This document shows, in pieces, positions 25,829 through 34,729 of a stretch of DNA of 64,000 bases. The notes beneath the pieces are model-generated. The model saw only the letters and a list, made by a program, of their open reading frames with translations. It did no database searches and had not been told where the DNA came from. The position numbers were made by a program, and so were the translations under genes. This DNA comes from Roseobacter sp. MED193 (GTDB taxonomy: Bacteria > Pseudomonadota > Alphaproteobacteria > Rhodobacterales > Rhodobacteraceae): NCBI RefSeq assembly GCF_000152965.1, contig NZ_CH902583.1, forward strand, positions 1,772,767 to 1,836,766, in the 5' to 3' direction. The stretch's first letter is position 1; each line of letters starts with the position of its first letter.

Positions 25829-27508
25829 TCAACTTGCTTCCAAGTCTTCAATCAGCCGTGTTTCCAGCAACTGGCCATTCTTGTAGAGCAACGGATAGGA
25901 GACCGCCGCTACATGGCTATTGAACTCGCGCAGAGCACGCAGGGTTTCCAGGTGGATATCTGATGTATCAAAGCTATGGCGCTTATTGTTCTGCAATCGC
26001 TTGAGATGCCGTTTACGGCTATCACTCTCCATCCGCTTCAACTCGGTCTTTTCAGCGTTGAGCAAACGAGCGCTTTCCAGATCATCAGAGATGAGTACAT
26101 TGGAGGCCAGTCGCAGATTGGCCAGGATCGCCTCATGCATATGCAGGATTTCCGTCCAGCCTTCACTGGAAAAGCGCAGATTTTTTTTGTTCAGCCGCGC
26201 GGCAAGGACCGCCAATCGCCGTGCTGCCACATCGCCAGCCGTCTCCAGGCGGATTGCATATTCCACCATCTCGCGGGCCTGTTTCAATTCACCTTCAGCA
26301 AAGCCTTCGCTTGGGATATCTGCAACATAGGCGCGAATGGCTGACAGGCAGCTGTCCACCTCTGGGTCCAGGGCTTGCAGGGATTTTATCTGCGCCGCAT
26401 CACCGGTTTGGTACAGATCAGCCAGCGGGCGAAACATCGTCTCCACCAGCTCGCTCATCCGCAAGAGCTCTCGCTTGAGGTTGGCCAGCACCTGTGCAGG
26501 CGGGCCATACACCCCCGACTCAAGAGCGCTCACCCGTCCGCCCGAAAGGCCTGTTTCTACAGCGACCGGTTCAGCCATCAATACCCGCATCAGAGGTTCA
26601 ATCCGGGCACAAAGTGGGAGCGCCAGCAGCAAAAGCGACCCATTGAACGCCAGGTGGACATAGACCAGCATCTGCCCCTCCGCTGCACCGCTCAGCCCCC
26701 TGTCAAGCAGCCCTGCCCCAAGGCCAGAGTTCACCATAACCAGACAGGCCAGTGCCCAGCTGCCGCGCAGACCAAGATTAGCATAGGGAATACGCCGCGC
26801 ACTTTGGCTCATGCCGCGACTGAGCCAGACCGGAATGAAGCCAGAACCAAAATTTGCGCCCAGCACCAGGGATAGCCCTGCCTCAAAGGGAATGGCGCCA
26901 ATCTGCACCAGGGTCACACACATCAAAATCGCCGCGACCGAAGAATGCATCACAAAGGCAAGCCCTGCTCCCACCAAAAAGGCAGTGATATAGTCCCGCG
27001 CCAAATAGCCCGCGACAGCAGGCAGAAAGGCACTGTCCCGGATCGGGTCCATAGCCTCCCGCAAAAAGCGCAGCGAGATCAAGATAAAGGCAACCCCCAT
27101 CAAGATCCGTCCTGCCTGGCGGGTTTTCTTGCCCTCGGTTTTTACAAAAAGATAGCCGCCCAACGCCAAAAGCACGGGCACTAGCCAGTCCAGATCAAAC
27201 GACAGGATCTGAATAATCAATGCTGACCCCAGATCGCCGCCCAGAACAATCGCCAGCCCTGTGGGAAAGGCAAGATAGCCGCCAGAGGCAAAGCCAGTCA
27301 CCAGCAGCGTCACCGCCGCCGAACTTTGCAAAATCAGCGCCAGCCCAACGCCCACCCCGCCCGCATGCAACTGGCTTCCGGTACCGGTCAAGAGCCGTTG
27401 AAACGAAGCCCCATAGCTCCGTTCGATGCCTGTGCGCACCATACGTACGGCGAACAGCAAAAACATGGTGGCCCCGGCAAGGCTGATGAGAAAGGTTAGA
27501 ATCGCCAT
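25829..27508 (-). CDS. Na+/phosphate cotransporter family protein with PhoU-like tail
   Basis: A 559-residue protein. The N-terminal half (about 1-310) carries the two NptA repeats with the QSSAAVT and HSSVAAI signatures, each in a re-entrant hairpin, and about eight membrane helices. The C-terminal half (about 340-540) is helical and PhoU-like. Predicted to take up inorganic phosphate with sodium. It starts 1 nt after the stop of the deoR-type regulator, so the two are co-transcribed and divergent from a phosphonate/phosphodiester hydrolase. Confidence 0.88.
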   Translation of the reverse strand: MAILTFLISLAGATMFLLFAVRMVRTGIERSYGASFQRLLTGTGSQLHAGGVGVGLALILQSSAAVTLLVTGFASGGYLAFPTGLAIVLGGDLGSALIIQILSFDLDWLVPVLLALGGYLFVKTEGKKTRQAGRILMGVAFILISLRFLREAMDPIRDSAFLPAVAGYLARDYITAFLVGAGLAFVMHSSVAAILMCVTLVQIGAIPFEAGLSLVLGANFGSGFIPVWLSRGMSQSARRIPYANLGLRGSWALACLVMVNSGLGAGLLDRGLSGAAEGQMLVYVHLAFNGSLLLLALPLCARIEPLMRVLMAEPVAVETGLSGGRVSALESGVYGPPAQVLANLKRELLRMSELVETMFRPLADLYQTGDAAQIKSLQALDPEVDSCLSAIRAYVADIPSEGFAEGELKQAREMVEYAIRLETAGDVAARRLAVLAARLNKKNLRFSSEGWTEILHMHEAILANLRLASNVLISDDLESARLLNAEKTELKRMESDSRKRHLKRLQNNKRHSFDTSDIHLETLRALREFNSHVAAVSYPLLYKNGQLLETRLIEDLEAS

Positions 27509-27509
27509 A

Positions 27510-28316
27510 TCACTGCCCCTCGGAGGCGGAGGAGGCCAGGATAAAGCTCACCCCCCAATCTTGCATGGCCCGGGCCAGTTTCTTTCCGGGTTCGCGGTCA
27601 CTGACCAATTGGGTCAGCTGTTGTGGCTCAGGACCACGATGCGGCGCGCTTTCGGTGAACTTGGAATGGGTGGTGACCACCATGACCTCATCTGCGGCAG
27701 CGGTAACCGCGCGGGTCAGCTCTGCTTCGGCGGCATTGTGGAACAGCAAACCGTGTTTCGGCGACAGCGCATCGGCAGACAAAATCGCCAGATCAAAGGC
27801 AAAACGCCCTGCCTGCGCTTGGGCCACCGGGCCAAAGGTGCCACGATCATCACGGCACATCTCGCCGCCCAGCAGGTGCAACCGGTTGCCATTGTGATTG
27901 GCCAGAAGTTGCGCCACTCCGATGGAGTTCGTGACCACCGTCAGATTGCGCCGTTGTCGCAGCGCCTCTGCCACGAAAGAGGTGGTGGAACCCACATCCA
28001 GAAACACTGTCATACCATCGACAATCTGTGGCATGACCGCCGCGGCGATCTGCGCCTTTTCGTCTGGGTTTTCCCCCATTCGGCGGAAGAAGCTCGACCC
28101 AGTCTCACCTGCGCCCGCGGGCCCCACGAGATAGGCCCCGCCATGTACGCGCTCGACCGAGCCTGCCTTGGCCAGGGATTTGATGGTACGGCGCACGGTT
28201 TCCTCTGAAACATCCAGTATCAACGCAAGCTCAGTACTGCGCCCAGATCCACCCAGGCGGCGCAGGGTTTCCAGCAACTCGACCTCCCGGTGAGATAGCG
28301 AAGATGGGCGCGGCAT
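27510..28316 (-). CDS. DeoR/GlpR-family transcriptional regulator
   Basis: A 268-residue regulator with an N-terminal winged helix (about 1-58, LSHREVELLETLRRLGGSGRSTELA) and a C-terminal sugar-phosphate-binding DeoR domain with the phosphate-site residues FLDVGSTTS and VVTNSIGVA. The ATG at 28316 follows GGAG by 9 nt; the frame extends to 28352. Divergent from a sulfatase/phosphonate hydrolase and glycerate kinase. Three 10-bp direct repeats at 28409-28438 are its likely site. The inducer is probably a phosphorylated small molecule, such as a glycerate derivative, by inference. Confidence 0.88.
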   Translation of the reverse strand: MPRPSSLSHREVELLETLRRLGGSGRSTELALILDVSEETVRRTIKSLAKAGSVERVHGGAYLVGPAGAGETGSSFFRRMGENPDEKAQIAAAVMPQIVDGMTVFLDVGSTTSFVAEALRQRRNLTVVTNSIGVAQLLANHNGNRLHLLGGEMCRDDRGTFGPVAQAQAGRFAFDLAILSADALSPKHGLLFHNAAEAELTRAVTAAADEVMVVTTHSKFTESAPHRGPEPQQLTQLVSDREPGKKLARAMQDWGVSFILASSASEGQ

Positions 28317-28408
28317 TGGGCGAGACTCCAGAAGCAGACAAAAACAAAGCACTACCTGTCAGGTTAGCGCCAACAAATCAACTCAAAACCCACATTATCA
28401 CATTTGTT

Positions 28409-28438
28409 CAGTCAAATTCGGTCAAAAACAGTCACAAC
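28409..28438. promoter_or_regulatory. Three direct repeats, probable DeoR operator
   Basis: Three consecutive 10-bp units read CAGTCAAATT, CGGTCAAAAA and CAGTCACAAC, sharing GTCA at a fixed one-helical-turn spacing. They lie in the divergent gap between the DeoR gene and the hydrolase gene, about 90 bp from each start. DeoR-type proteins commonly bind repeated TCA-containing sites. Confidence 0.6.
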
Positions 28439-28523
28439 CGATAGAAAACGCTCTTCCCAAATCACAGGGGACAGGCTTATCTGGCGCCAATGAGGCACCC
28501 CGTCTGTCAGAGGAATTCTGCAT

Positions 28524-30116
28524 ATGAGCAAAGATATCGCCCAGACAAAGAATGTATTGTTCATTCTGATCGACCAGCTAAGGGCGGATTGCCTGACAGG
28601 CGCCCTGGCCGCGCATGTTGCTCTACCCAATCTGCGCGACTTGATGTCTCAGTCGGTGACATTCGAACAGAACTACACTGTGGTGAACCCCTGCGGCCCC
28701 TCGCGCGCGTCGATACTGACCGGGCAATATGCGATGAACCACCGGTCGATTCGCAACGGCACCCCGCTGCGCCATGATATCCCCACCCTGCCCGGTGAGA
28801 TGCGCAAAGCTGGCTATGTACCAATGCTCTTTGGCTATACTGACACCTCACGCGATCCGCGCGTGCACCACCCTATGGACCCGGCCATTCGCACCTATGA
28901 GCAGCACATGGAGGGCTTCCAGGAAATGCTGGAGATGCGGCTGGAGATGTCCTACCCTTGGCGGGCAGATCTTCTGGCTAAGGGCTATAAATTTGACGAT
29001 TACTGGGACCTGCACAAACCGGTCTCTCCAACTGGAGGTGCGGCAAGATTAAATGATCCCGCCCTCTACACGGCCCAAGACAGCGACACCGCCTTTTTGA
29101 CCGATCGATTTCTGGCAACCCTGCCAGCCTATAGCGACCAAAGCTGGTTTGCACATCTCACCTATATCCGTCCACACCCGCCACTGGTCGCACCAGCGCC
29201 CTACAATGCCATGTATGACCCTGCCAAACTTCCGCCGCCCCTGCGCCACGACAGGGTTGCAGATGAATGTGCCATTCATCCGTTCTTTGGCCCGACAACC
29301 CAGGCCTATACACCAGCTTCTACGGTTCTTAGCTTTCCGGACCTCGAACCGACCGATGAAAACATCCAGACCCTGCGGGCGCTCTATCTTGGCTTGGCGA
29401 GCGAGGTCGACACCCATATCGGCCGGGTGATGCAATTTCTCAGAGACAGTGAGCAGGAGGACAACACCCTGGTTGTGCTCAGTGCTGACCATGGTGAAAT
29501 GTTGGGCGACCGCCACAGCTGGGGCAAGTTCACGACCTATGACGCCGCCTATAAGACACCGCTGATCATCCGCATGCCCGGAAATGCGGCGCGGGCGGGA
29601 TCCGTGGTGCAGGATATCACGGAATCCATAGACCTCACCCCGACCATTCTGGACTGGGTTGGGCAGGCGGTCCCCAATTCTATGGACGGTGCCTCGCTGG
29701 TGCCATTACTGCGTAGTGAACCCCCGGCGAACTGGCGGCAGTATTCCTATTCAGAACTGGACTTTGGCGACCCCGAGGTGCCGACGATTTGGCAGAATAT
29801 GCTGGGCACTTCGGTCGCTGAATCCAACCTCGCCATCCTGCGAGATGGGCGCTTTACCCTGGTGGAATTTGCCGCCAACCTGCCACCACTGTTGTTTGAT
29901 CATAAAGGCGCAGGTGAGATGGAGAATGTGGCCCAGGACCCGCAACGGCAGGGAGATCTGATGCGGCTGACACGGCAGATGCTCCGTCACCGGATGCGCT
30001 ATGCAGATCAGACCCTTTCCCTGCATTCCATCACAGCCCAAGGACCACGCCAGCAAAAACGTCAAAGGCCCGGAGACGCCTGCTTTCAATCAGACTCTAG
30101 GCGCCACTCACCTTGA
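28524..30116 (+). CDS. Phosphonate monoester hydrolase / sulfatase-family enzyme
   Basis: A 530-residue alkaline-phosphatase-superfamily hydrolase. Cys57 lies in NPCGPSRASILTG, the formylglycine motif, at the same position as in rhizobial and Burkholderia phosphonate monoester hydrolases. Metal ligands are visible at Asp17 (FILIDQ) and SADHGEMLGD. The PMH group also cleaves phosphodiesters and sulfate esters. No signal peptide is seen, so it acts in the cytoplasm, where a formylglycine-generating or alternative maturation enzyme would be needed. The start has GAGGAA upstream. It is followed 78 bp later by glycerate kinase and is divergent from the DeoR and Na/Pi genes. Choline-sulfatase-like function is an alternative. 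Confidence 0.87.
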   Translation: MSKDIAQTKNVLFILIDQLRADCLTGALAAHVALPNLRDLMSQSVTFEQNYTVVNPCGPSRASILTGQYAMNHRSIRNGTPLRHDIPTLPGEMRKAGYVPMLFGYTDTSRDPRVHHPMDPAIRTYEQHMEGFQEMLEMRLEMSYPWRADLLAKGYKFDDYWDLHKPVSPTGGAARLNDPALYTAQDSDTAFLTDRFLATLPAYSDQSWFAHLTYIRPHPPLVAPAPYNAMYDPAKLPPPLRHDRVADECAIHPFFGPTTQAYTPASTVLSFPDLEPTDENIQTLRALYLGLASEVDTHIGRVMQFLRDSEQEDNTLVVLSADHGEMLGDRHSWGKFTTYDAAYKTPLIIRMPGNAARAGSVVQDITESIDLTPTILDWVGQAVPNSMDGASLVPLLRSEPPANWRQYSYSELDFGDPEVPTIWQNMLGTSVAESNLAILRDGRFTLVEFAANLPPLLFDHKGAGEMENVAQDPQRQGDLMRLTRQMLRHRMRYADQTLSLHSITAQGPRQQKRQRPGDACFQSDSRRHSP

Positions 30117-30194
30117 CCTCACTGCTAGGTTTCGGGCAGAACCACGATATATTTAGCGGTAACATCTCACTGTCCCCACAAGGCGAAGCCCCCG

Positions 30195-31457
30195 ATGACA
30201 ACCCTTCTTCAAGACGCCCATGCTCTGTTTGATTCAGCCGTAGCCCGCGCAGACCCTGCCCTGGCACTAAGAGAAACTTTGCGATCCACGCCCCTGTTGC
30301 CGCCATCGGATGGAGGGCAGGACTACCTGCTCGCACTCGGCAAAGCCGCTGTGCCAATGATGAAAGAAATGCTGCAGCATATCCCTGAACCGTGTCAGGC
30401 GCTGGTCGTGACCAATCCGGAAAACCTAGGGGCGCTGCCCGGCGTGCGGGTTTTGGCCGGATCACATCCGGTGCCCGATCAGGCCAGCGCCGATGCTGGT
30501 GCGGCCGTGATTGACTTCCTGTCACAGACGACAGAACAGGACCGGGTCATCGTGTTGGTCTCTGGCGGAGGCTCAGCGCTAATGGTCGCCCCTGCCGCTG
30601 GACTCAGCCTGGCAGATAAGGCAGCGGTCAACGCAGCATTGCTGGCTTCTGGGCTAGAGATCAACGAGATGAACCTTGTGCGACAGCAGCTGTCAGACCT
30701 GAAAGGCGGCGGGTTATTGCACCATGCCGCCCCAGCCCCCGTACAGGCTTATATTCTGTCAGATGTGATTGGCGACGATCTGCGTGCCATTGCATCGGGC
30801 CCCACAGTTTCTCCCTTGGGAGATAAGACCGCGGCGCGCGCCATCTTGCAGCAGGCAGCGATCTGGGACGATCTTCCAGCATCCGTCAGGACCCAACTGA
30901 CCGCTTCCCCTGTGGAGGCGCAACTCCCAGAAGCGCACAACGCCCTCATTGGCTCCAACCGGCACAGCCTTGCTGCAATGATGGAGCGGGCCGCAACTCT
31001 TGGTTGGCAACCGCAGTTGGTCAGCGACCATCTTGTCGGTGATGTCACAGAGGCGGTAGAAACAATCCTGCAAGCTGCCAAGAATGCTCCCCTGGACCAA
31101 CCCGTGGCCCTGATCTTTGGCGGCGAAACCACTGTGCGGCTTCGCGGCGACGGCCGTGGAGGGCGCAATCAAGAGATGGCCCTGCGCATGGCCCACCGCG
31201 GTGCAACCGAGCTAAGCGGCGATTGGCTGTTCCTGTCAGGCGGTACGGACGGGCGCGATGGTCCAACCGATGCCGCAGGGGGTATCGCGACGCCTCAAAC
31301 ATGGGCAAATATTTCCAAAACCGGCGTGGACCCTGGTGCTCTGCTGGCCAACAATGACAGCTATGCCGCGCTCAAGGCCGCAGAGGCCCTGCTGATCTGT
31401 GGCGGCACCGGGACCAATGTAGCGGATGTTCAGGTGTTCTTGCGTCGGGCAGGTTAA
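30195..31457 (+). CDS. Glycerate 2-kinase (GckA/TtuD, MOFRL family)
   Basis: A 420-residue glycerate kinase of the DUF4147 plus MOFRL type, which forms 2-phosphoglycerate from D-glycerate and ATP. Landmarks are LALGKAAVPM, LVSGGGSALM, NLVRQQLSDLKGGG, SDVIGDDL and, in the MOFRL domain, GGETTVRLRGDGRGGRNQE and SGGTDGRDGPTDAAGG. It probably shares a transcript with the upstream hydrolase. The pairing suggests glycerate or a glyceryl ester product feeds lower glycolysis. Hydroxypyruvate reductase, an old annotation of this family, is unlikely. Confidence 0.92.
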   Translation: MTTLLQDAHALFDSAVARADPALALRETLRSTPLLPPSDGGQDYLLALGKAAVPMMKEMLQHIPEPCQALVVTNPENLGALPGVRVLAGSHPVPDQASADAGAAVIDFLSQTTEQDRVIVLVSGGGSALMVAPAAGLSLADKAAVNAALLASGLEINEMNLVRQQLSDLKGGGLLHHAAPAPVQAYILSDVIGDDLRAIASGPTVSPLGDKTAARAILQQAAIWDDLPASVRTQLTASPVEAQLPEAHNALIGSNRHSLAAMMERAATLGWQPQLVSDHLVGDVTEAVETILQAAKNAPLDQPVALIFGGETTVRLRGDGRGGRNQEMALRMAHRGATELSGDWLFLSGGTDGRDGPTDAAGGIATPQTWANISKTGVDPGALLANNDSYAALKAAEALLICGGTGTNVADVQVFLRRAG

Positions 31458-31463
31458 ACTGTC

Positions 31464-31898
31464 CTAGAGCTCGATCTCGTCAAGATCGTTCAAAAGATCC
31501 AAGAGCGCCTCATAGCGCTCCTCCCCCATTTTTTCGCGGGTTCGGTCGACGATTGCAATGCTGGCCGCGATATTGGCTTCGATGATTTTTTCCCCTGCAG
31601 CAGTAATGCGGATGATTTGGCGGCGTCTATCGACCTTGTCTCGTTCGCGACTGATCAGCCCTTTCTCGTCTAGCTTTTGCAAGATCCGCGTCAGGCTGGG
31701 CAGCAACAGGCAGGCCTGATCGGCGATCTCGGTTGGGTCGATACCGGCAGTTTCCTGCACCACCCGCAGAACCCGCCACTGCTGTTCTGTGAGGTCCACA
31801 TCACTCAGCAGGTTACGAATGGGCCCCATCACCCGCTCGCGGGCGCGTAGCAGGGCGATGGGCAAAGAGCGGGCAGTCGAAGGCAATCTGTTTTTCAT
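31464..31898 (-). CDS. hpaR: HpaR-type MarR-family regulator
   Basis: A 144-residue winged-helix protein resembling homoprotocatechuate-operon repressors: LTEQQWRVLRVVQE, the recognition region LLPSLTRILQKLDEKGLI, and wing DKVDRRRQIIRIT. It is divergent from hpaD, with 160 bp between starts and a clear hpaD promoter in the gap. Likely represses hpaD and perhaps the downstream decarboxylase until a hydroxyphenylacetate-type ligand is present. It ends 6 bp after the convergent glycerate kinase stop. Confidence 0.85.
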   Translation of the reverse strand: MKNRLPSTARSLPIALLRARERVMGPIRNLLSDVDLTEQQWRVLRVVQETAGIDPTEIADQACLLLPSLTRILQKLDEKGLISRERDKVDRRRQIIRITAAGEKIIEANIAASIAIVDRTREKMGEERYEALLDLLNDLDEIEL

Positions 31899-31956
31899 AC
31901 CCGTTTATCACCCATATTCCTGACCAAAGGCAATTGCAGGCGGGATTTTTCAGCAT

Positions 31957-31985
31957 TTGACAGCACGCCTCAAAAAAGCTACACA
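31957..31985 (+). promoter_or_regulatory. Probable sigma70 promoter of hpaD
   Basis: A perfect -35 TTGACA (31957-31962) and a -10-like TACACA (31980-31985) are 17 bp apart. They lie about 75 bp upstream of the hpaD start, facing it, in the gap shared with hpaR. A palindromic ACATGT overlaps the -10 end and could be part of the HpaR site. Confidence 0.55.
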
Positions 31986-32058
31986 TGTTAACCACAAGAG
32001 CGGAGCCTTCCTTTTCTCCCGCCCCCTTCGTCCGGATCCCTCAGCAAGGAGTCTGCCC

Positions 32059-33039
32059 ATGCCCGTTCCCGCCCACGTCCTTTATCCACCCTTCAATATC
32101 GTACGGCTCTCTCATGTAGAGTACCGCGTCACCGATCTGGCGGCCTCGCGCAAATTCTATGTTGAAATCCTCGGCCTACAGGTCACACAGGAAGACGAGA
32201 GCCGTGTCTATCTGCGCGCTATGGAAGAGCGTGGCCATCACTGTATTGTGCTGGTTCAGGCAGGCAAGGCCGAAGTCGGCGTGCTGGGCTTTAAGCTCTT
32301 TGATGAGCCTGACCTCGACAAAGCCGCCGCGTTCTTTGCGGACAAAGGCCTGCCAGTAGACTGGGTGGAGCGCCCCCATATGGGCCGCACCCTGCGGACC
32401 CGCGATCCCTGGGGTATCCCGCTGGAGTTCTACGTCAAGATGGAGCGGTTGGAGCCGATCCACCAGAAGTACAAGCTCTATAACGGGGTGAAACCTCTGC
32501 GCATCGATCATTTCAACATGTTCTCAGCGGATGTGGATGCCTCTGTCGCCTTTTACAACGAGATCGGTTTCCGCGTCACGGAATACACCGAAGACGAGGA
32601 AAGCGGCAAGGTCTGGGCTGCCTGGATGCACCGCAAGGGCGGTGTGCATGATGTGGCCTTTACCAATGGCACCGGGCCACGCCTGCATCACTCGGCTTTC
32701 TGGGTGCCGACACCGCTCAACATCATCGACCTGCTCGATCTGATGTCCACCACCGGCTACGTCGCCAATATTGAACGCGGCCCGGGCCGCCATGGCATTT
32801 CCAACGCATTCTTCCTATACGTTCGCGACCCCGACGGCCACCGGATTGAAATCTATTGCTCTGACTACCAAACCGTCGATCCCGATCTCGAAGCGATCAA
32901 ATGGTCCCTAAAGGACCCGCAACGCCAGACACTCTGGGGCGCACCCGCACCGCGCAGTTGGTTTGAGGAAGGTTCGGCCTTTGAAGGTGCCAGCACCAAG
33001 GAAAGCGCGCTCAAGGCGCAGCCGATTATTGCACCCTAA
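32059..33039 (+). CDS. hpaD: 3,4-dihydroxyphenylacetate 2,3-dioxygenase (homoprotocatechuate dioxygenase)
   Basis: A 327-residue two-module extradiol dioxygenase of the VOC fold. The C-terminal module holds the iron triad: His in LRIDHFNMF, His in RLHHSAFW and Glu in GHRIEIYCSDY. The last segment is characteristic of homoprotocatechuate enzymes. Cleaves 3,4-dihydroxyphenylacetate to 5-carboxymethyl-2-hydroxymuconate semialdehyde. The ATG at 32059 follows AAGGAG; an upstream frame extension overlaps the promoter. No hpaE, hpaF, hpaG, hpaH or hpaI gene is nearby, so the rest of the pathway must lie elsewhere. It is followed by an aromatic amino acid decarboxylase. Confidence 0.93.
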   Translation: MPVPAHVLYPPFNIVRLSHVEYRVTDLAASRKFYVEILGLQVTQEDESRVYLRAMEERGHHCIVLVQAGKAEVGVLGFKLFDEPDLDKAAAFFADKGLPVDWVERPHMGRTLRTRDPWGIPLEFYVKMERLEPIHQKYKLYNGVKPLRIDHFNMFSADVDASVAFYNEIGFRVTEYTEDEESGKVWAAWMHRKGGVHDVAFTNGTGPRLHHSAFWVPTPLNIIDLLDLMSTTGYVANIERGPGRHGISNAFFLYVRDPDGHRIEIYCSDYQTVDPDLEAIKWSLKDPQRQTLWGAPAPRSWFEEGSAFEGASTKESALKAQPIIAP

Positions 33040-33123
33040 CAGGACATTAGGACAATCCCCGACCCATCCATGAGGAGGATCGGGGGCTGTCCGGGCAATG
33101 GCCCGAACACTGGAGTTTTGAAG

Positions 33124-34533
33124 ATGAAATGGGATGAATTCTCGGGCTGGGGTCGCCGTATTGCCGACTGGGCGCAGGACTATCACTTGACGGTGGGCGA
33201 CAAACCGGTTCGCGCCAATACTGAACCCGGCGATGTGCTGAACGCCCTGCCCGCCATCCCGCCCGAGGATGGGGAGGGCATGGAAGCGATCTTTGCCGAT
33301 TTCGAAGAGATCGTGATGCCCGGGATCACCCATTGGCAACACCCACGCTTCTTTGCCTATTTCACCTCAAATGCCGCTGCCCCCTCGGTTCTGGCGGAAT
33401 TCCTGACCTCGGCCATCGCGCCACAATGTATGCTCTGGCAGACCTCACCAGCTGCAACCGAGATGGAAACCCGGATGATGGACTGGCTGCGCCAGGCGCT
33501 GGATCTGCCCAGCGAATTCCAGGGCGTCATCCAGGATTCGGCCTCCTCAGCTACGCTGGCGGCGGTGCTGACCATGCGCGAAAGGGCCCTGAACTGGCAG
33601 GGCAACCAACAGGGGCTGTTCGCCCAGAAACCCCTTCGAATCTACTGCTCCTCCGAGGTGCATACCTCGGTGGATCGTGCCATCTGGGTCGCGGGCATTG
33701 GCCAGCAGAATCTGGTGCGGGTGCCGATAAAGGGCGACTGGCGCGGTATGGACCCTGTCGCACTGCGCAGCGCCATTGAGGCTGATATCGCCGCCGGGTT
33801 ACAGCCCGCCGGGTTGATCCTTTGTGTGGGCGGCACCGGCACGGGCGCCACGGACCCGGTAAAGGACTGCCTGCAGATCGCCGAAGACTACGGGCTTTAC
33901 AGCCATATCGACGCTGCCTGGGCGGGATCCGCGATGATCTGCCCCGAGTATCGCCACTATTGGCCGGGAGTCGAGCGCGCCGACAGCATCGTCTTTAACC
34001 CGCATAAATGGCTGGGCGTGCAGTTTGACTGCTCGGCGCACTTTCTGAAAAATCCCGATGATCTGGTGCAGACGCTCGCCATCAGCCCTGAGTATCTGAA
34101 AACCCATGGCAAAGATGGTATCATCAATTACTCCGAATGGTCGGTGCCGCTGGGTCGACGTTTTCGCGCACTGAAGATCTGGTTCCTGATCCGTACCTAT
34201 GGCCTGGAAGGGCTGCGCGCGCGGCTGCGCAATCACATCAACTGGTCACAGCAACTCCATGACAGGCTTGCGTTAGAGCCTGATTTTGAGATCGTGACAC
34301 CGCCGATGTGGTCGCTCTGGACTTTCCGCTATGCCCCCGAGGGCGCACCGGATCTGGATGACCTGAACCTGAGATTGGTCAATGCCATCAATGATGACGG
34401 CCGTATTTACCTGACACAAACGCGGGTCGACGGCGCTCTGGTGATCCGCTTTCAGGCAGGACAGTTCGAAACCACCGAGGCCGATGTGATGATGGCCCAT
34501 CGCGTCATCACCGAAATTGCCGCAACGCTTTGA
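33124..34533 (+). CDS. Pyridoxal-dependent decarboxylase (aromatic-L-amino-acid decarboxylase type)
   Basis: A 469-residue group II PLP decarboxylase. The PLP lysine lies in FNPHKWLGVQ, the cofactor aspartate in HIDAAWAGSA, and the N-terminal HPRFFAYFTSNAA segment is the substrate-binding loop typical of the DOPA/tryptophan group. The ATG at 33124 follows GGAG. It lies 84 bp downstream of hpaD, in the same direction, with a GC-rich hairpin-like sequence between them. A substrate such as DOPA or tyrosine would give dopamine or tyramine, which can feed homoprotocatechuate. Substrate is inference. Confidence 0.9.
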   Translation: MKWDEFSGWGRRIADWAQDYHLTVGDKPVRANTEPGDVLNALPAIPPEDGEGMEAIFADFEEIVMPGITHWQHPRFFAYFTSNAAAPSVLAEFLTSAIAPQCMLWQTSPAATEMETRMMDWLRQALDLPSEFQGVIQDSASSATLAAVLTMRERALNWQGNQQGLFAQKPLRIYCSSEVHTSVDRAIWVAGIGQQNLVRVPIKGDWRGMDPVALRSAIEADIAAGLQPAGLILCVGGTGTGATDPVKDCLQIAEDYGLYSHIDAAWAGSAMICPEYRHYWPGVERADSIVFNPHKWLGVQFDCSAHFLKNPDDLVQTLAISPEYLKTHGKDGIINYSEWSVPLGRRFRALKIWFLIRTYGLEGLRARLRNHINWSQQLHDRLALEPDFEIVTPPMWSLWTFRYAPEGAPDLDDLNLRLVNAINDDGRIYLTQTRVDGALVIRFQAGQFETTEADVMMAHRVITEIAATL

Positions 34534-34729
34534 ACGATCCCGCCCCTCTTCCTTCTTCTGGCTGCGACTTGCAGCGGGGAGAGAGCCGCAGTAAGCCTGT
34601 ACTGCGGGAGAGAGGCGACATACGTATTTCCCTGCAATTGACCAAAATGTGAGGCCGCCGTTAGCCTGAAGGCACAGGAGCGAGACTGCGCCAGCCCTAT
34701 AAACTGGCGTGCCCTCAGGGAGGAACGAC

